Below the pieces are notes generated by a model. The model was not told the origin of the DNA, did not search any database, and saw only the letters and a program-made list of their open reading frames with translations. This document shows, in pieces, positions 43,778-54,133 of a DNA stretch of 64,000 bases; the stretch's first letter is position 1; every line of letters starts with the position of its first letter. Origin of the DNA: JBHIKY01 sp042139015 (GTDB lineage Bacteria > Bacillota > Bacilli > Bacillales > Marinococcaceae); NCBI RefSeq assembly GCF_042139015.1, contig NZ_JBHIKY010000009.1, positions 132,971 to 196,970 of the forward strand, written 5' to 3'. The position numbers and the translations under genes are program-made.

Positions 43778-44779
43778 TTGAGTGTTCAAGCTGAACGTAA
43801 AGAGTTGTACGATTCAGAAGTATATAAAACAGAAGAGCAGGTAAAAAAAATCAATAAGCTTAAAAAGAAAAAACAAAAACCAAAATGGAACCTTCAGCGG
43901 AATTGGCAGCTGCATGCACTGGTCCTTCCGGCAGTTATCGTCGCATTGCTATTTCAGTACCTTCCCATGGCCGGTCTGGTAATGGCATTTCAGGATTATG
44001 AACCATGGCTTGGTTTTTTAAATTCTGAATGGGTGGGACTTGAGCATTTTCGGACGATGTTTACGTATGATGATGCCCGACAGGTTATTTGGAATACTTT
44101 TGTAATTTCTATATTGAAAATTATCTTTCAAGTACTGGTACCGCTGACGTTTGCCCTGCTGTTAAATGAAGTGTACCACATGACGTATAAACGTACGGTG
44201 CAGACGATCGTTTATTTACCGCACTTCTTGTCATGGGTTATCTTAGGCGGGATTCTCCTTGATATGCTTTCTCCTGAAACAGGGATCGTAAACCAGATGC
44301 TGGTGGGATTGTTTGGTATTGAGCCGATCTTTTTTCTCGGCAGCAACGATTGGTTCCGGCCTGTCGTTATCATTAGTGATATTTGGAAGGATTTTGGCTT
44401 TAACACGATAGTTTTCTTAGCAGCAATCACTGCCGTTAATCCGCAATTATATGAAGCGGCAGTTATTGATGGAGCGAACCGCTGGAAGCAGACACTTCGT
44501 ATTACCATCCCGGCGATGCTTCCTATTATTATCGTAGTTGCCACTCTTTCTCTTGGAAATATACTAAATGCAGGCTTTGACCAGATATTCAACCTGTATA
44601 ACCCGCTCGTCTATGAAACAGGCGATATCATTGATACTTACGTATACCGTGTCGGACTGCTGAATGGTGACTTCAGCTATGGTACTGCTGTCGGTTTATT
44701 TAAATCACTGATCAGTTTAGTGCTCGTCGTGGCCGGTTACAGACTTGCCTACAAATACGCAGACTACCGGATTTTTTAA
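43778..44779 (+). CDS. LplB-type ABC permease
   Basis: A 333-residue permease. A long basic cytoplasmic N-terminus (about 1-45, Lys-rich) precedes six membrane segments. The LplB signature LFQYLPMAGLVMAFQDYEPW follows the first segment, and the EAA loop is YEAAVIDGANRWKQTLRI. TTG at 43778 follows AGGGAGGA; the nearby ATG at 43774 is out of frame and closes early. It works with LplA and LplC. Confidence 0.9.
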   Translation: MSVQAERKELYDSEVYKTEEQVKKINKLKKKKQKPKWNLQRNWQLHALVLPAVIVALLFQYLPMAGLVMAFQDYEPWLGFLNSEWVGLEHFRTMFTYDDARQVIWNTFVISILKIIFQVLVPLTFALLLNEVYHMTYKRTVQTIVYLPHFLSWVILGGILLDMLSPETGIVNQMLVGLFGIEPIFFLGSNDWFRPVVIISDIWKDFGFNTIVFLAAITAVNPQLYEAAVIDGANRWKQTLRITIPAMLPIIIVVATLSLGNILNAGFDQIFNLYNPLVYETGDIIDTYVYRVGLLNGDFSYGTAVGLFKSLISLVLVVAGYRLAYKYADYRIF

Positions 44780-44797
44780 GAAAGGCAGAGATGTTGA

Positions 44798-45691
44798 ATG
44801 GATCATTTACAAAGGTATCAGACAAAATCCTATAAAACTTTTAAGGTTTTCAACTATATATTTCTCGGTTTAGCTGCGCTTGTATGTATTCTTCCAATGA
44901 TACACCTGCTTGCTGTTTCATTGAGCGGAAGTGCTGCAGCGAGTGCCGGGGCGGTCAGCCTGCTTCCTGTCAACTTTACAACTGAAGCGTATATGGAAAC
45001 CTTAGGAAACCGCAACTTCCTTGATGCTCTCCGCAACGGTATATTGAGAGTTGTTCTTGGGACCGCTGTTTCGATGGGGCTGCTGTTATGTGCAGCCTAC
45101 GCGATTTCAAAAAATGAACAGGAATTCCGCGGACGGAATTTTTACACATGGTTTTTTGTATTCACGATGCTGTTTAATGGCGGGCTCGTTCCTACCTATA
45201 TCGTTGTCACCAGCTTAGGGCTTTCCAATTCAATTTGGGCACTGGTGCTTCCGGTCGCTATTAACGCATTTAACCTTGTGCTGCTCATGAACTTTTTCCG
45301 GACATCCGTGCCGAAATCGCTCGATGAAGCGGCAACTATCGACGGAGCAAATCATTTTAATATATTCATGCGTATTTATCTGCCCGTTTCCCTGCCGGCG
45401 ATCGCGACGATTTCTCTTTTCACAATGGTCTTCCATTGGAATTCCTGGTTTGACGGACTGATTTATATGAATGATGCGAGCCGCTATCCGCTCTCGACCT
45501 TCCTGCAGACAATTATCGTCCAGCAGGATTACAGCTCGATGGATATGGATGCAGCTACCGTCCGTAACCTGAATCAGCGGACAGTGGAATCAGCCCAAAT
45601 CTTTATCGCCGCCCTGCCGATGCTGATTGTTTATCCATTTTTACAGAAGTATTTTGTAAAAGGGATCGTACTCGGCTCAGAAAAAGAATAG
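44798..45691 (+). CDS. LplC-type ABC permease
   Basis: A 297-residue permease with six membrane segments and the EAA loop LDEAATIDGANHFNIFMRI. The characteristic end is NQRTVESAQIFIAALPMLIV then FVKGIVLGSEKE. The GH52 gene starts 17 bases after its stop, so import and hydrolysis are co-transcribed. A fragment resembling its last 42 residues lies at 63117-63242. Confidence 0.9.
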   Translation: MDHLQRYQTKSYKTFKVFNYIFLGLAALVCILPMIHLLAVSLSGSAAASAGAVSLLPVNFTTEAYMETLGNRNFLDALRNGILRVVLGTAVSMGLLLCAAYAISKNEQEFRGRNFYTWFFVFTMLFNGGLVPTYIVVTSLGLSNSIWALVLPVAINAFNLVLLMNFFRTSVPKSLDEAATIDGANHFNIFMRIYLPVSLPAIATISLFTMVFHWNSWFDGLIYMNDASRYPLSTFLQTIIVQQDYSSMDMDAATVRNLNQRTVESAQIFIAALPMLIVYPFLQKYFVKGIVLGSEKE

Positions 45692-45708
45692 AGAGAGGAG
45701 TGGATGAA

Positions 45709-47819
45709 GTGGACAATATTTTTTTTAATGCGCACCACTCGCCAATCGGTGCTTTTGCAAGCTTTACCCTTGGATTTAAAGGAGCAAATGGAGGGCTCGG
45801 CCTCGAGCTCGATAAGCCTGCGGAGGAAAGTATATACATCGGTGTGGAAACGGAGGAAGTCAACGAATTTAAAGCGTTCCCTTTCTTTGGCTCCTACAGC
45901 GATGAAAGTGAACGCTATGATGTGGAAAATAAAGCCCCGCATTACGGCGCGTCTTTAATCAGAGCATTTTCCGAAGATGAAATTTCAAGAGAGTTTCAGC
46001 TTGGTACAGACACCTGGTCAGCGAAAAATATTCAATTTAAAATATATTCTCCGGCCAAAAGTGTGCCTGATCCGTCCTCTGCGGACGAAAACGCGTTAAA
46101 AGAGGCGCTGCTGCCAGCCGTGCTGGCAGAAATGACTATTGATAACAGTAACAGCGGCCGGACAAAAAAAGCATTTCTCGGCTATACGGGAAGTGATCCG
46201 TATTCCGGAATGAGAAGACTTGCTGATACAACCGCTAATGAGCTGACTGGTGTCGGACAGGGGAGGCAGACGGCCATTGTAACAAAAGACAGCGGAGTAA
46301 AAGCCGGAACGGGATTTTCGATGGATAAGATACTTACCCTAAAGCACGAGGAAAATTTAGGGTTCGGACTCGGGCGCACAGGCGGTCTTATTATGGAAGT
46401 GCCGGCAGGAGAAGTGAAAACCTACTCCTTTGCGATTTGTTTTTATCGAGGCGGCTTCGTTACGACCGGTATGGATATGAAATATTATTACACAAACTAT
46501 TATTCTTCCATTGAAGAGACGGCACACTACGCTCTCGATCATTTTTCCAGGCTTGCACAGAATTATGAAGAAGCAAATGCTCTTTTGAGTAAACCGTCCC
46601 TATCGCAGGACCAGCGCTTTATGATGGCTCATTCGATACGAAGCTATTATGGGAACACGCAGATGATGGACCATGATGGAAATGCCTTCTGGAATGTCAA
46701 CGAAGGAGAATATCGGATGATGAATACATTTGATCTAACCGTTGATCAATTGTTTTATGAATTGAAAATGAATCCATGGACTGTCAAAAACGAGCTGGAA
46801 ATGTTCGTGGAGCGTTACAGCTATGAGGATAATGTTCGTTTTCCGAACGACGAAAAAGAGTATCCCGGCGGCATCAGCTTTACTCATGATATGGGAGTTG
46901 CCAACATTTTCTCAAGACCCGGCCATTCCGCTTATGAATTTGCAGGCATATCGAACTGCTTTTCATTTATGACACACGAAGAGCTGGTAAACTGGATCTG
47001 CTGGCAGTTGTGTACATTGAATATACAAAGGATGAAGCATTTGCACACCGGCACCTTGACGTGATCGAGCGTGCCTTTCAGAGCATGCTGAATCGAGATC
47101 ACCCCGATCCGGAGCAGCGCAATGGATTAATGGCACTCGACAGCTCCCTGACAAAAGGTGGAGCGGAGATTACGACCTACGACAGCCTTGATGTGTCGCT
47201 CGGACAGGCGAGAAATAATATTTATATTGCAACGAAATGCTGGGGAGTTTATACCGCCCTCGAACAGCTTTTTGTACATTTAGGCCGCAGTGATCTTGCT
47301 GAAGAAACGGCACTTCAGGCAGAAAGAGGAGCGGCTTCTATAGCTGGTGCCATGACAGACGAAGGGTTTATTCCTGCAGTAATTTCAGAAGGCAATGAAT
47401 CAAGAATCATTCCGGTCATTGAAGGACTGATTTTCCCTTATTTTACGAACCGTCAGGACGTTCTCGACCCGGACGGAAAGTTTGGTCCGTTTCTCCAGTC
47501 GTTAACGAAACATATTACTAATGTCGTTCAATCAAACGTTTGTTTATTTGCCGACGGCGGCTGGAAACTCTCCTCCACAAGCAATAATTCGTGGCTCAGT
47601 AAAATCTATCTCTGTCAATTTGTGTACCGGGAAATTCTTGGACTGCCATGGGGTGAAGCAGGAAAAAAAGCCGATCACGCCCACGTGCAGTGGCTGACTC
47701 ATCCTGAACTATCCTATTGGAGCTGGAGTGACCAGATCATCGAAGGAAAGATATCAGCCAGTAAATATTACCCTCGTGGAGTAACGAGTATATTATGGCT
47801 GCTTGAAACAGAGAAATAA
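45709..47819 (+). pseudogene. GH52 beta-xylosidase with a single-base frameshift
   Basis: Starting at GTG 45709 after GAGGAG, the frame gives MDNIFFNAHHSPIGAFASF, the standard GH52 N-terminus. It keeps the nucleophile region WNVNEGEYRMMNTFDLTVDQ. Around 46998-47008, after EELVNWIC, the frame moves by -1. The homology resumes as AVVYIEYTKDEAFAHRHLD and runs to the normal end YYPRGVTSILWLLETE. Restoring one base gives about 703 residues, the family length. There is no slippery sequence or homopolymer. As read, the product is truncated after about 430 family-like residues and should be inactive. Confidence 0.88.
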
Positions 47820-47893
47820 TCAGAAACCAGGCCCCTTTATGAAATAATGAATCTTAAAAAGCGTTGAATAAACAGTGGTTTAGGAGTGATCAT

Positions 47894-49975
47894 ATGAGTT
47901 TGACAACGGATAAGTTAAAGAAAACAGATCAAAGCTATCACTGCTGGCTGCCATATCATTATATTTCTGATAAATTTCAACGAAACAGCTATCGTGAAAC
48001 GGCAGCCAATATCCAAATACTTCAGCAGCGCTCGTTGTTAATAGATTCTATTGAAAAAGAGCTCGATCGAGCTTTTGTATCCATGCTGAATCTGCCTTTT
48101 CAACCAATTGCTGCCGTCGACTCTACTAAACATGGAATTCTGCTTGGTACATTTGACAGGCTCAATGAAAAAGGAGTCCGGGTGGATGAACCTGTCGGGA
48201 AGGAAGGCTATATCCTGAAGACTGTGAAAACAGAAGGCAGGGACCTGCTTGTGATCGGTGCAGAAGCTGAGCGAGGACTGCTTTATGGAGTATTTCACCT
48301 TCTTTCTTTCATGCAGCGCCGGGAGAGCCTGCAGCAGATATATGTCGTAGAACAGCCGGTAAATGATATGCGGATGCTGAATCATTGGGATAATATGGAT
48401 GGAAGTATTGAACGAGGCTATGCAGGCAGCTCAATATTTTTTAAGGACTATGTTATTACAAAGGACTCAGAAAGAATTACTGATTACTGTCGCTATATGG
48501 CTTCGATTGGAATTAACAGTATTTCTATTAATAATGTAAATGTCCATAGAGAAGAAACCTATCTAATCACGGAAAAATACTTACCTGACGTCGCATGGCT
48601 GGCAGATATTTTCCGAGCATACGGCATTACCTTGTATCTAAGTATTAATTATGCAAGTACCGTGAAACTGACAAGTATTGGGTCCGCTGATCCGCTTGAT
48701 CCTGAAGTGCAGGCCTGGTGGAAAAAACAGACAGCGCTCATCTATGACTACATTCCTGATTTCGGCGGTTTTTTAGTTAAAGCTGATTCTGAAAACCGGC
48801 CGGGACCGTTTACTTACGGCCGCAATCATGCAGAGGGAGCGAACATGCTGGCTGGTGCCTTAAAACCATTTGGCGGGGTAGTGATCTGGCGGTGCTTCGT
48901 CTATGACTGCCATCAGGACTGGCGCGATCGTTCAACAGATAGAGCGCGGGCCGCTTATGATCATTTTATCGAGCTTGATGGACAGTTTATGGACAATGCT
49001 ATTTTGCAGATTAAAAACGGCCCGATGGATTTTCAAGTCAGAGAACCAGTTTCTCCATTGTTCGGGGCTATGGAAAAGACAGACCAATTAATGGAATTTC
49101 AAGTAACCCAGGAATATACCGGCCAGCAGATTGATGTCTTCTACCTCATTCCGCAATAGAAGGAAGTACTGGATTTTGATACGTATGCGAAAGGAAAAGG
49201 CTCAACAGTAAAGCAGGTGGTAAGCGGAGCACTTTATTCGAACATCACCAATGGCGTTGCAGCTGTAGCGAACATTGGCTCTGATTCCAATTGGACAGGC
49301 CACGGACTGGCCCAGGTTAATTTCTTTGGGTATGGAAGACTCATCTGGAACCCGGAGCGCACGAGCAGTGAAATTGCAGACGAGTGGATCGCATTAACAT
49401 TCGGAGAAGACAGGGTAGTCAGCGAAACCCTCTCCTATATATTGCATACTTCTCATGAAGCGTATGAAGATTATACGGCGCCGCTCGGGGTCGGATGGAT
49501 GATTAATCCAGGTCATCATTACGGACCGAATATCGAAGGATATGAATACTCTCTTTGGGGCACGTATCATTTTGCTGACTGGAAGGGAATTGGGGTAGAT
49601 AGGACGATGCGGACGGGCACCGGCTACACCGGGCAATATTATACACCAAATGCAGAAATGTATGAAGAACTGGAAAGTTGTCCGGAGGAATTACTATTGT
49701 TTTTCCATCATGTGCCTTATACGCATGTGCTTACATCAGGTGATACCGTTATCCAGCATATTTACAATACCCATTTTGCCGGGGTGGAGAAGGTGAAGGA
49801 GTTTCTTGCCCGCTGGCAGCAGCTTCGCGGCCGTGTTCATAACAAATTTTATGAAAATGTTGAAAAAAGACTGAAGAAACAGCTCCAGAACGCAAAGGAC
49901 TGGCGCGATAAGATCAATACGTATTTTTACCGTAAGTCAGGGATTGAGGATGAAAAGAATCGTAAAATATATTAG
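47894..49975 (+). pseudogene. GH67 alpha-glucuronidase interrupted by an in-frame amber codon
   Basis: ATG at 47894 follows TAGGAGTG. The protein has the GH67 N-terminal domain and then the catalytic barrel with FLVKADSENRPGPFTYGR and NHAEGANMLAG. At 49157-49159 the codon in the conserved context PQ-x-KEVLDFDTYA is TAG, where TGG (Trp) is expected. The same frame then continues with IWNPERTSSEIADEW and NPGHHYGPN to a natural end at 49975. Restored length is about 693 residues, normal for GH67. The enzyme removes 4-O-methylglucuronate from xylo-oligosaccharides. The lesion removes the last 40 percent. Confidence 0.88.
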
Positions 49976-49980
49976 TCTGC

Positions 49981-50013
49981 AGCACCGTTTGTGGAGAATG
50001 GACGGTGCTTTTC
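49981..50013 (+). terminator. Terminator after the GH67 gene
   Basis: GCACCGT pairs with ACGGTGC, followed by TTTTC. Confidence 0.8.
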
Positions 50014-50144
50014 TAACTCTAATGAAGTTATTTCTCATTTCTAAATACTTGACACAGAATTTTCTGAAATAAGAAAGGAAACGGAGTGAATATGGGGAAT
50101 CTAATTAGTAGAGTAAAACTTCCTAATAGAAAAGGAGACTTTCG

Positions 50145-51191
50145 ATGATTGCAACACGAATGAATGCAGCTGTCATGAATAAGCCGGGAGACATAAACAT
50201 TCAAATGCTGGAAATACCGACTCCCAAAAGAAATGAAGCACTCGTCAAGGTTCATTGCATTGGAATCTGTGGTTCCGATATTCATTATTATGAACATGGG
50301 AAAATAGGGAACTATGTGGTGAAAAAGCCTATCATATTAGGCCACGAGCTGGCTGGTGAAGTTGTAGAGATTGGTGAGGGTGTGACTGATGTGAAGATTG
50401 GCGACAGGGTTGCTGTTGAACCCGGTATTCCGTGCGGAGAGTGTAAATACTGCAAAGGAGGACGCTATAATTTATGTCCGGATGTGGAGTTTATGGCTAC
50501 CCCTCCGATCGACGGGGCCTGGGCAGAATTCGTGGCAGTGAAAAGTGATTTCCTGCATACCCTTCCTGATCATGTGAGCTTTGAAGAGGGTGCCTTATTA
50601 GAGCCGCTTTCCGTAGGAGTTCATGCAATGACACGCGGAAGTATAGGACCCGGCGACTGCCTGCTCGTGACCGGACTTGGCCCGGTTGGCCTGCTGGCCA
50701 TTGAAGCAGCAAAAATGTATGGGGTTACCGAGATTTATGGAAGTGACGTGGTCGCAAACCGGCGCGAGCTTGCTCTCGAAATGGGGGCTGCCGGTGTAAT
50801 CGACCCTTCGAAAGAAGACATGAAAAACACATTGCTATCCCTGACAGGTGACACTCTTCCTAATGTTCTGGTGGAGACCTCGGGGAACGCCCGTGCTGTG
50901 ACAAGCAGCATACACATGGTGGAACGCGGCGGCAGGCTTGTCTTTGTCGGCCTCCCGGTAGAAAATGAAGTACCGATCGATATGCTTCACCTCGTTGACT
51001 CAGAATTCGATGTCTTTGGAGTGTTCCGGTATGCCAATACGTATCCAAAAGCGATCCAGGGGCTCGATAATCCACTTGTCGATGTCAAAAAAGTAATCAC
51101 CCACAGCTTTTCACTCGAAAATATAAACCAGGCTCTTGAAGTGGCTACCACCCAAAAAAATTCAAGCATAAAAATTATGATTTATCCGTAA
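50145..51191 (+). CDS. Zinc-dependent sorbitol/xylitol dehydrogenase
   Basis: A 348-residue medium-chain dehydrogenase oxidising a polyol to a ketose with NAD+. Catalytic zinc residues lie in GICGSDIHYYEHG and GHELAGEVVEIG. The four structural-zinc cysteines are intact in CGECKYCKGGRYNLC (about 99-113). The Rossmann segment contains VTGLGPVGLLAIEAAKMYG (about 171). AAAGGAGA precedes the ATG. It lies between the xylan modules and upstream of the 290-bp repeat, so xylitol is an attractive substrate, but sorbitol is equally possible. Confidence 0.88.
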   Translation: MIATRMNAAVMNKPGDINIQMLEIPTPKRNEALVKVHCIGICGSDIHYYEHGKIGNYVVKKPIILGHELAGEVVEIGEGVTDVKIGDRVAVEPGIPCGECKYCKGGRYNLCPDVEFMATPPIDGAWAEFVAVKSDFLHTLPDHVSFEEGALLEPLSVGVHAMTRGSIGPGDCLLVTGLGPVGLLAIEAAKMYGVTEIYGSDVVANRRELALEMGAAGVIDPSKEDMKNTLLSLTGDTLPNVLVETSGNARAVTSSIHMVERGGRLVFVGLPVENEVPIDMLHLVDSEFDVFGVFRYANTYPKAIQGLDNPLVDVKKVITHSFSLENINQALEVATTQKNSSIKIMIYP

Positions 51192-51345
51192 AGGTAGGAG
51201 CAACGTCTGTTTTGAAGGTTATTCAACTCGGTGTCGGCGGCTTTCTTCGAAATTTAATCATGAAACACGAATCACCTCCTGAATACTGTAGAAAAAAGGT
51301 CTGTATCAAGAGGGTAAAAACAGTGGACGTCTTCCCAAAAATAAT

Positions 51346-51635
51346 GGGGCTGTATCATAAATGATACTCGCCCCTTTTGTATGGTAAAAAAAGCAGGGGA
51401 CAAGTCCTTCGCTTTCCGTGGGCAGCGCTTCAGCTAACCGGGCGAAACCCGCGCCCGGCGGATCTTCAGCCGCTGCTCTTCCCACTGGAGTCTTCGGACT
51501 TGTCCCCTGCTATTTAGGATACTACTTTTTCTATAAAAAGGGGCATTTGCTACAGCCCCATAACTTGTTTTGGTGGGAATGAAACCACCAAAGGGGGACT
51601 AAAATTTTTTTAATACGTCTTTTGATACAGTCCCG
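51346..51635 (+). repeat. MITE-like repeat, copy 2 (long form)
   Basis: Starts GGGGCTGTATCATAAATGAT and contains the same core as copy 1, an internal TACAGCCCC (51551-51559), then an extension with GGTGGGAATGAAACCACC ending near GATACAGTCCC. An inverted long copy lies at 56981-57271. Together they enclose the importer-GH43 operon at 51688-56465. Confidence 0.82.
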
Positions 51636-51687
51636 GGGTAAAAGACACTTGAATTGTGTACATACGTACAATTCAAAATTAATTTTT

Positions 51688-53259
51688 CTAACGTCTGACA
51701 TAACGGAAGGAACTAAAATCACAAGGATGCTTCGTACCACTTAAATCCTGACAGCACATACCGACAAAGGTGCCGGTAAAACGGATATCATCAGCACTGT
51801 CATCTGATAAATGACTAATGTCAATCCTTTCTCCGACGTTGGTCCAAGTGTTTCCATCAAGAGAATAGCTGAACTGAAGCCACTCTCTTTCCAGCACTCC
51901 TTGTAAATGTACTGGGGTATCTGCGGGCAGTGGAATAGGTCTTGAGAGCGGCTCATCATGCTTCTGATGCTTGGTATGAATAATACTAAGGATTTTCCCG
52001 AGCTCCTCATCATGACTGATGTGCAGATAGACGTGATCCTGGATATCGTAATAGAAAAGGAGGCCTCCAAGCTGCTGGAAATGCTCCGGCTCGAACTCCA
52101 CGATAGTGGATATTTCTGCGTGGAATGTATCCAGACGTCTGGCAACTATGCTCTGCCGGCTTGTAGAGAGAAGCGACTCTCCGCCTTTCAGCCGCAAGTA
52201 TCCTTTTCGCTCGTTCAAGGAAACCCAGTCTTCAGAAAATGGCTGCCGCAAGGAACTCCAGTAAAGTTTGAGCTCTTTGCTTTGGAAATCATCCTCATCG
52301 GATTCTTGAACCGCTGTTACTTCTGGCAGGCTGGGAGCCGGCACCACGTCCTGAGGACTTCCTTCTCCTTCCACTCTAATCCAGTCGTCCTCTGTCCAAT
52401 AGCATTTTTGAATGGCGGTTTCGCGACCGAGAATGCAGCGGTCGTCTTTTACCGGCCTGCCGCATAAGTGGGCAAGATACCATTCTCCAGTCTGAGTTTC
52501 AACCAGGCTGCCGTGCCCGGCTTTTTGCAGCGACAAGTGATCCTTTCCGTGAGAGGTCAATATGGGATTGACAGGATCAACCTCATACGGTCCGTGAAGG
52601 GAAGTGGAACGGGCCATCGTGACGGCATGTTCGTAACCGGTGCCGCCTTCAGCGGTCAGCAAATAATAATATCCATTTTTCTTATATACATGAGGTCCTT
52701 CCGTTAATCGTAAGTCGGTTCCCTTAAATATATTTTTCACTGGTCCGATCAGTCGTTTTTCTTCCGGGGAATATTCCTGGATAACGATACCTGCAAACGG
52801 GTTTTTTCCTTTTCGATAATCCCACAGCATATTTAAAAGCCACTTGCGGCCGTCCTCGTCGTGGAATAGAGACGGATCAAAACCGCTGGAATTCAGGTAT
52901 ATTGGTTCGGACCATGGGCCGCGGATATCTTCTGCGGTTACCATATAATTATGAGTATCCTTGTAAGCTCCGAGTCTGCTTTTAACATCCGTATAAATAA
53001 GATAATATAGTCCATCGGAATAGCTGAGGCATGGAGCCCAGACTCCTCCAGAATCAATATTTCCAATCATGTTAAGCTGGGACAGGCGGGTTAAAGGAGA
53101 TGGGAGCTGTTCCCAGTTTACGAGATCCTTGGAATGGTGGAGCTGCACACCCGGCCACCACTCAAAGGTAGAGGTGGCAATATAATAATCCTCACCGACT
53201 CTTAAAATAGAAGGATCGGGGTTGAATCCTCTCAGAATAGGGTTATTAATCGTTTCCAC
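51688..53259 (-). CDS. GH43 beta-xylosidase
   Basis: A 523-residue cytoplasmic enzyme removing xylose from the non-reducing end of xylo-oligosaccharides. The N-terminal five-bladed propeller has ILRGFNPDPSILRVGEDYYI (catalytic base Asp), SSGFDPSLFHDEDGRKWLLN and RLTEGPHVYKKNGYYYLLTA (acid Glu). A C-terminal beta-sandwich (about 330-523) is typical of XynB-type GH43 members. There is no signal peptide. It is the last gene of a leftward operon with an ABC importer controlled by XylR and CcpA sites. It can replace the broken GH52 enzyme for unsubstituted xylo-oligosaccharides. Confidence 0.93.
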   Translation of the reverse strand: METINNPILRGFNPDPSILRVGEDYYIATSTFEWWPGVQLHHSKDLVNWEQLPSPLTRLSQLNMIGNIDSGGVWAPCLSYSDGLYYLIYTDVKSRLGAYKDTHNYMVTAEDIRGPWSEPIYLNSSGFDPSLFHDEDGRKWLLNMLWDYRKGKNPFAGIVIQEYSPEEKRLIGPVKNIFKGTDLRLTEGPHVYKKNGYYYLLTAEGGTGYEHAVTMARSTSLHGPYEVDPVNPILTSHGKDHLSLQKAGHGSLVETQTGEWYLAHLCGRPVKDDRCILGRETAIQKCYWTEDDWIRVEGEGSPQDVVPAPSLPEVTAVQESDEDDFQSKELKLYWSSLRQPFSEDWVSLNERKGYLRLKGGESLLSTSRQSIVARRLDTFHAEISTIVEFEPEHFQQLGGLLFYYDIQDHVYLHISHDEELGKILSIIHTKHQKHDEPLSRPIPLPADTPVHLQGVLEREWLQFSYSLDGNTWTNVGERIDISHLSDDSADDIRFTGTFVGMCCQDLSGTKHPCDFSSFRYVRR

Positions 53260-53301
53260 AGCAAATCTTCCTTTCTTTTTTTCTTTTAATTCCTGCTATT
53301 A

Positions 53302-54132
53302 TTATCCTTTGACTGACCCTGCTGCAAGTCCCTTTACTATCTTTTCCTGGGCGATAAAATACACAAGCAGAAGCGGTAGACTTCCTAAAGTTAACGCTGC
53401 CATAATGCCTGGAACATTAACGGAAAACTCTCCATAAAATTCACGAAGTCCGAGAGGCAGGGTGGCATTTTCACTGGAATTCGTCAGCACTAGGGCGAAT
53501 ACGAATTCATTCCAAATATGAATAAAGTTGTAGATAGCAACAGTGGAAATGGCTGGAGTCAGCAGAGGGAAGATGATTTTCCAGAATAAGCGGAAATGAC
53601 CGCAGCCATCAATTTTTGCCGATTCTTCTAATTCTTTCGGAAGCTCTTTCATAAATTGAGTGAATATCACAACTGAAACAGGCAGGGCAAAGGCGACATA
53701 AGGGCCGATGAGTGCCCAGACCGTGTCATAGAGTCCCATGCTTCTTGTCAGCAGAAAGATAGGAATCAAAGTCGTGTGAATAGGGATCATCATTCCTACC
53801 ATAAATAATAAAAACAAGGGGCGGTTCAGTTTAAATTTCAATCGTGCAAGCGGGTAGCTTGCCATTGCAGATAAAACGATAACAAGTACGACTGAAATGA
53901 TAGAAACGAATAAGCTGTTCCCGAAAAAACGAAAGAAGTCCGTCTGAAAAAGCAGTCCGTAATTTTCAAATGAGAAGCTCTCCGGCAGGGCCCATGGTGA
54001 AGAAGAAAATTCCATCTGTCCCTTAAAGGAGGTATTCACCATAATAAAAAATGGAAGGCCTGTAAATAAAAGCAGAACAATTGCAACAAGATACAGCGGC
54101 GCCTGGTTTAATTTTTTAAGTATCGTATTCAT
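53302..54132 (-). CDS. ABC sugar transporter permease (MalG-type)
   Basis: A 276-residue permease with six membrane segments, the EAA loop LEESAKIDGCGHFRLFWKI and the C-terminus IVKGLAAGSVKG. I chose ATG at 54132 (MNTILKKLNQAPLYL), behind an AAGAGG site, over a longer frame that overlaps the partner gene. One base separates it from the partner's stop. Confidence 0.9.
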   Translation of the reverse strand: MNTILKKLNQAPLYLVAIVLLLFTGLPFFIMVNTSFKGQMEFSSSPWALPESFSFENYGLLFQTDFFRFFGNSLFVSIISVVLVIVLSAMASYPLARLKFKLNRPLFLLFMVGMMIPIHTTLIPIFLLTRSMGLYDTVWALIGPYVAFALPVSVVIFTQFMKELPKELEESAKIDGCGHFRLFWKIIFPLLTPAISTVAIYNFIHIWNEFVFALVLTNSSENATLPLGLREFYGEFSVNVPGIMAALTLGSLPLLLVYFIAQEKIVKGLAAGSVKG

Positions 54133-54133
54133 A

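Noticed and set aside
46990..47064. Programmed -1 frameshifting in the GH52 gene
   Set aside because: No X-XXY-YYZ slippery heptamer or downstream stem is visible at the junction, and GH52 enzymes are not known to use recoding.
49157..49159. TAG read as pyrrolysine or another special amino acid in GH67
   Set aside because: The position is a conserved Trp in the family, and no recoding genes are in the window. A TGG-to-TAG mutation is simpler.
51958..52467. 169-residue plus-strand frame
   Set aside because: Antisense shadow of the GH43 gene, with no ribosome-binding site or recognisable domain.
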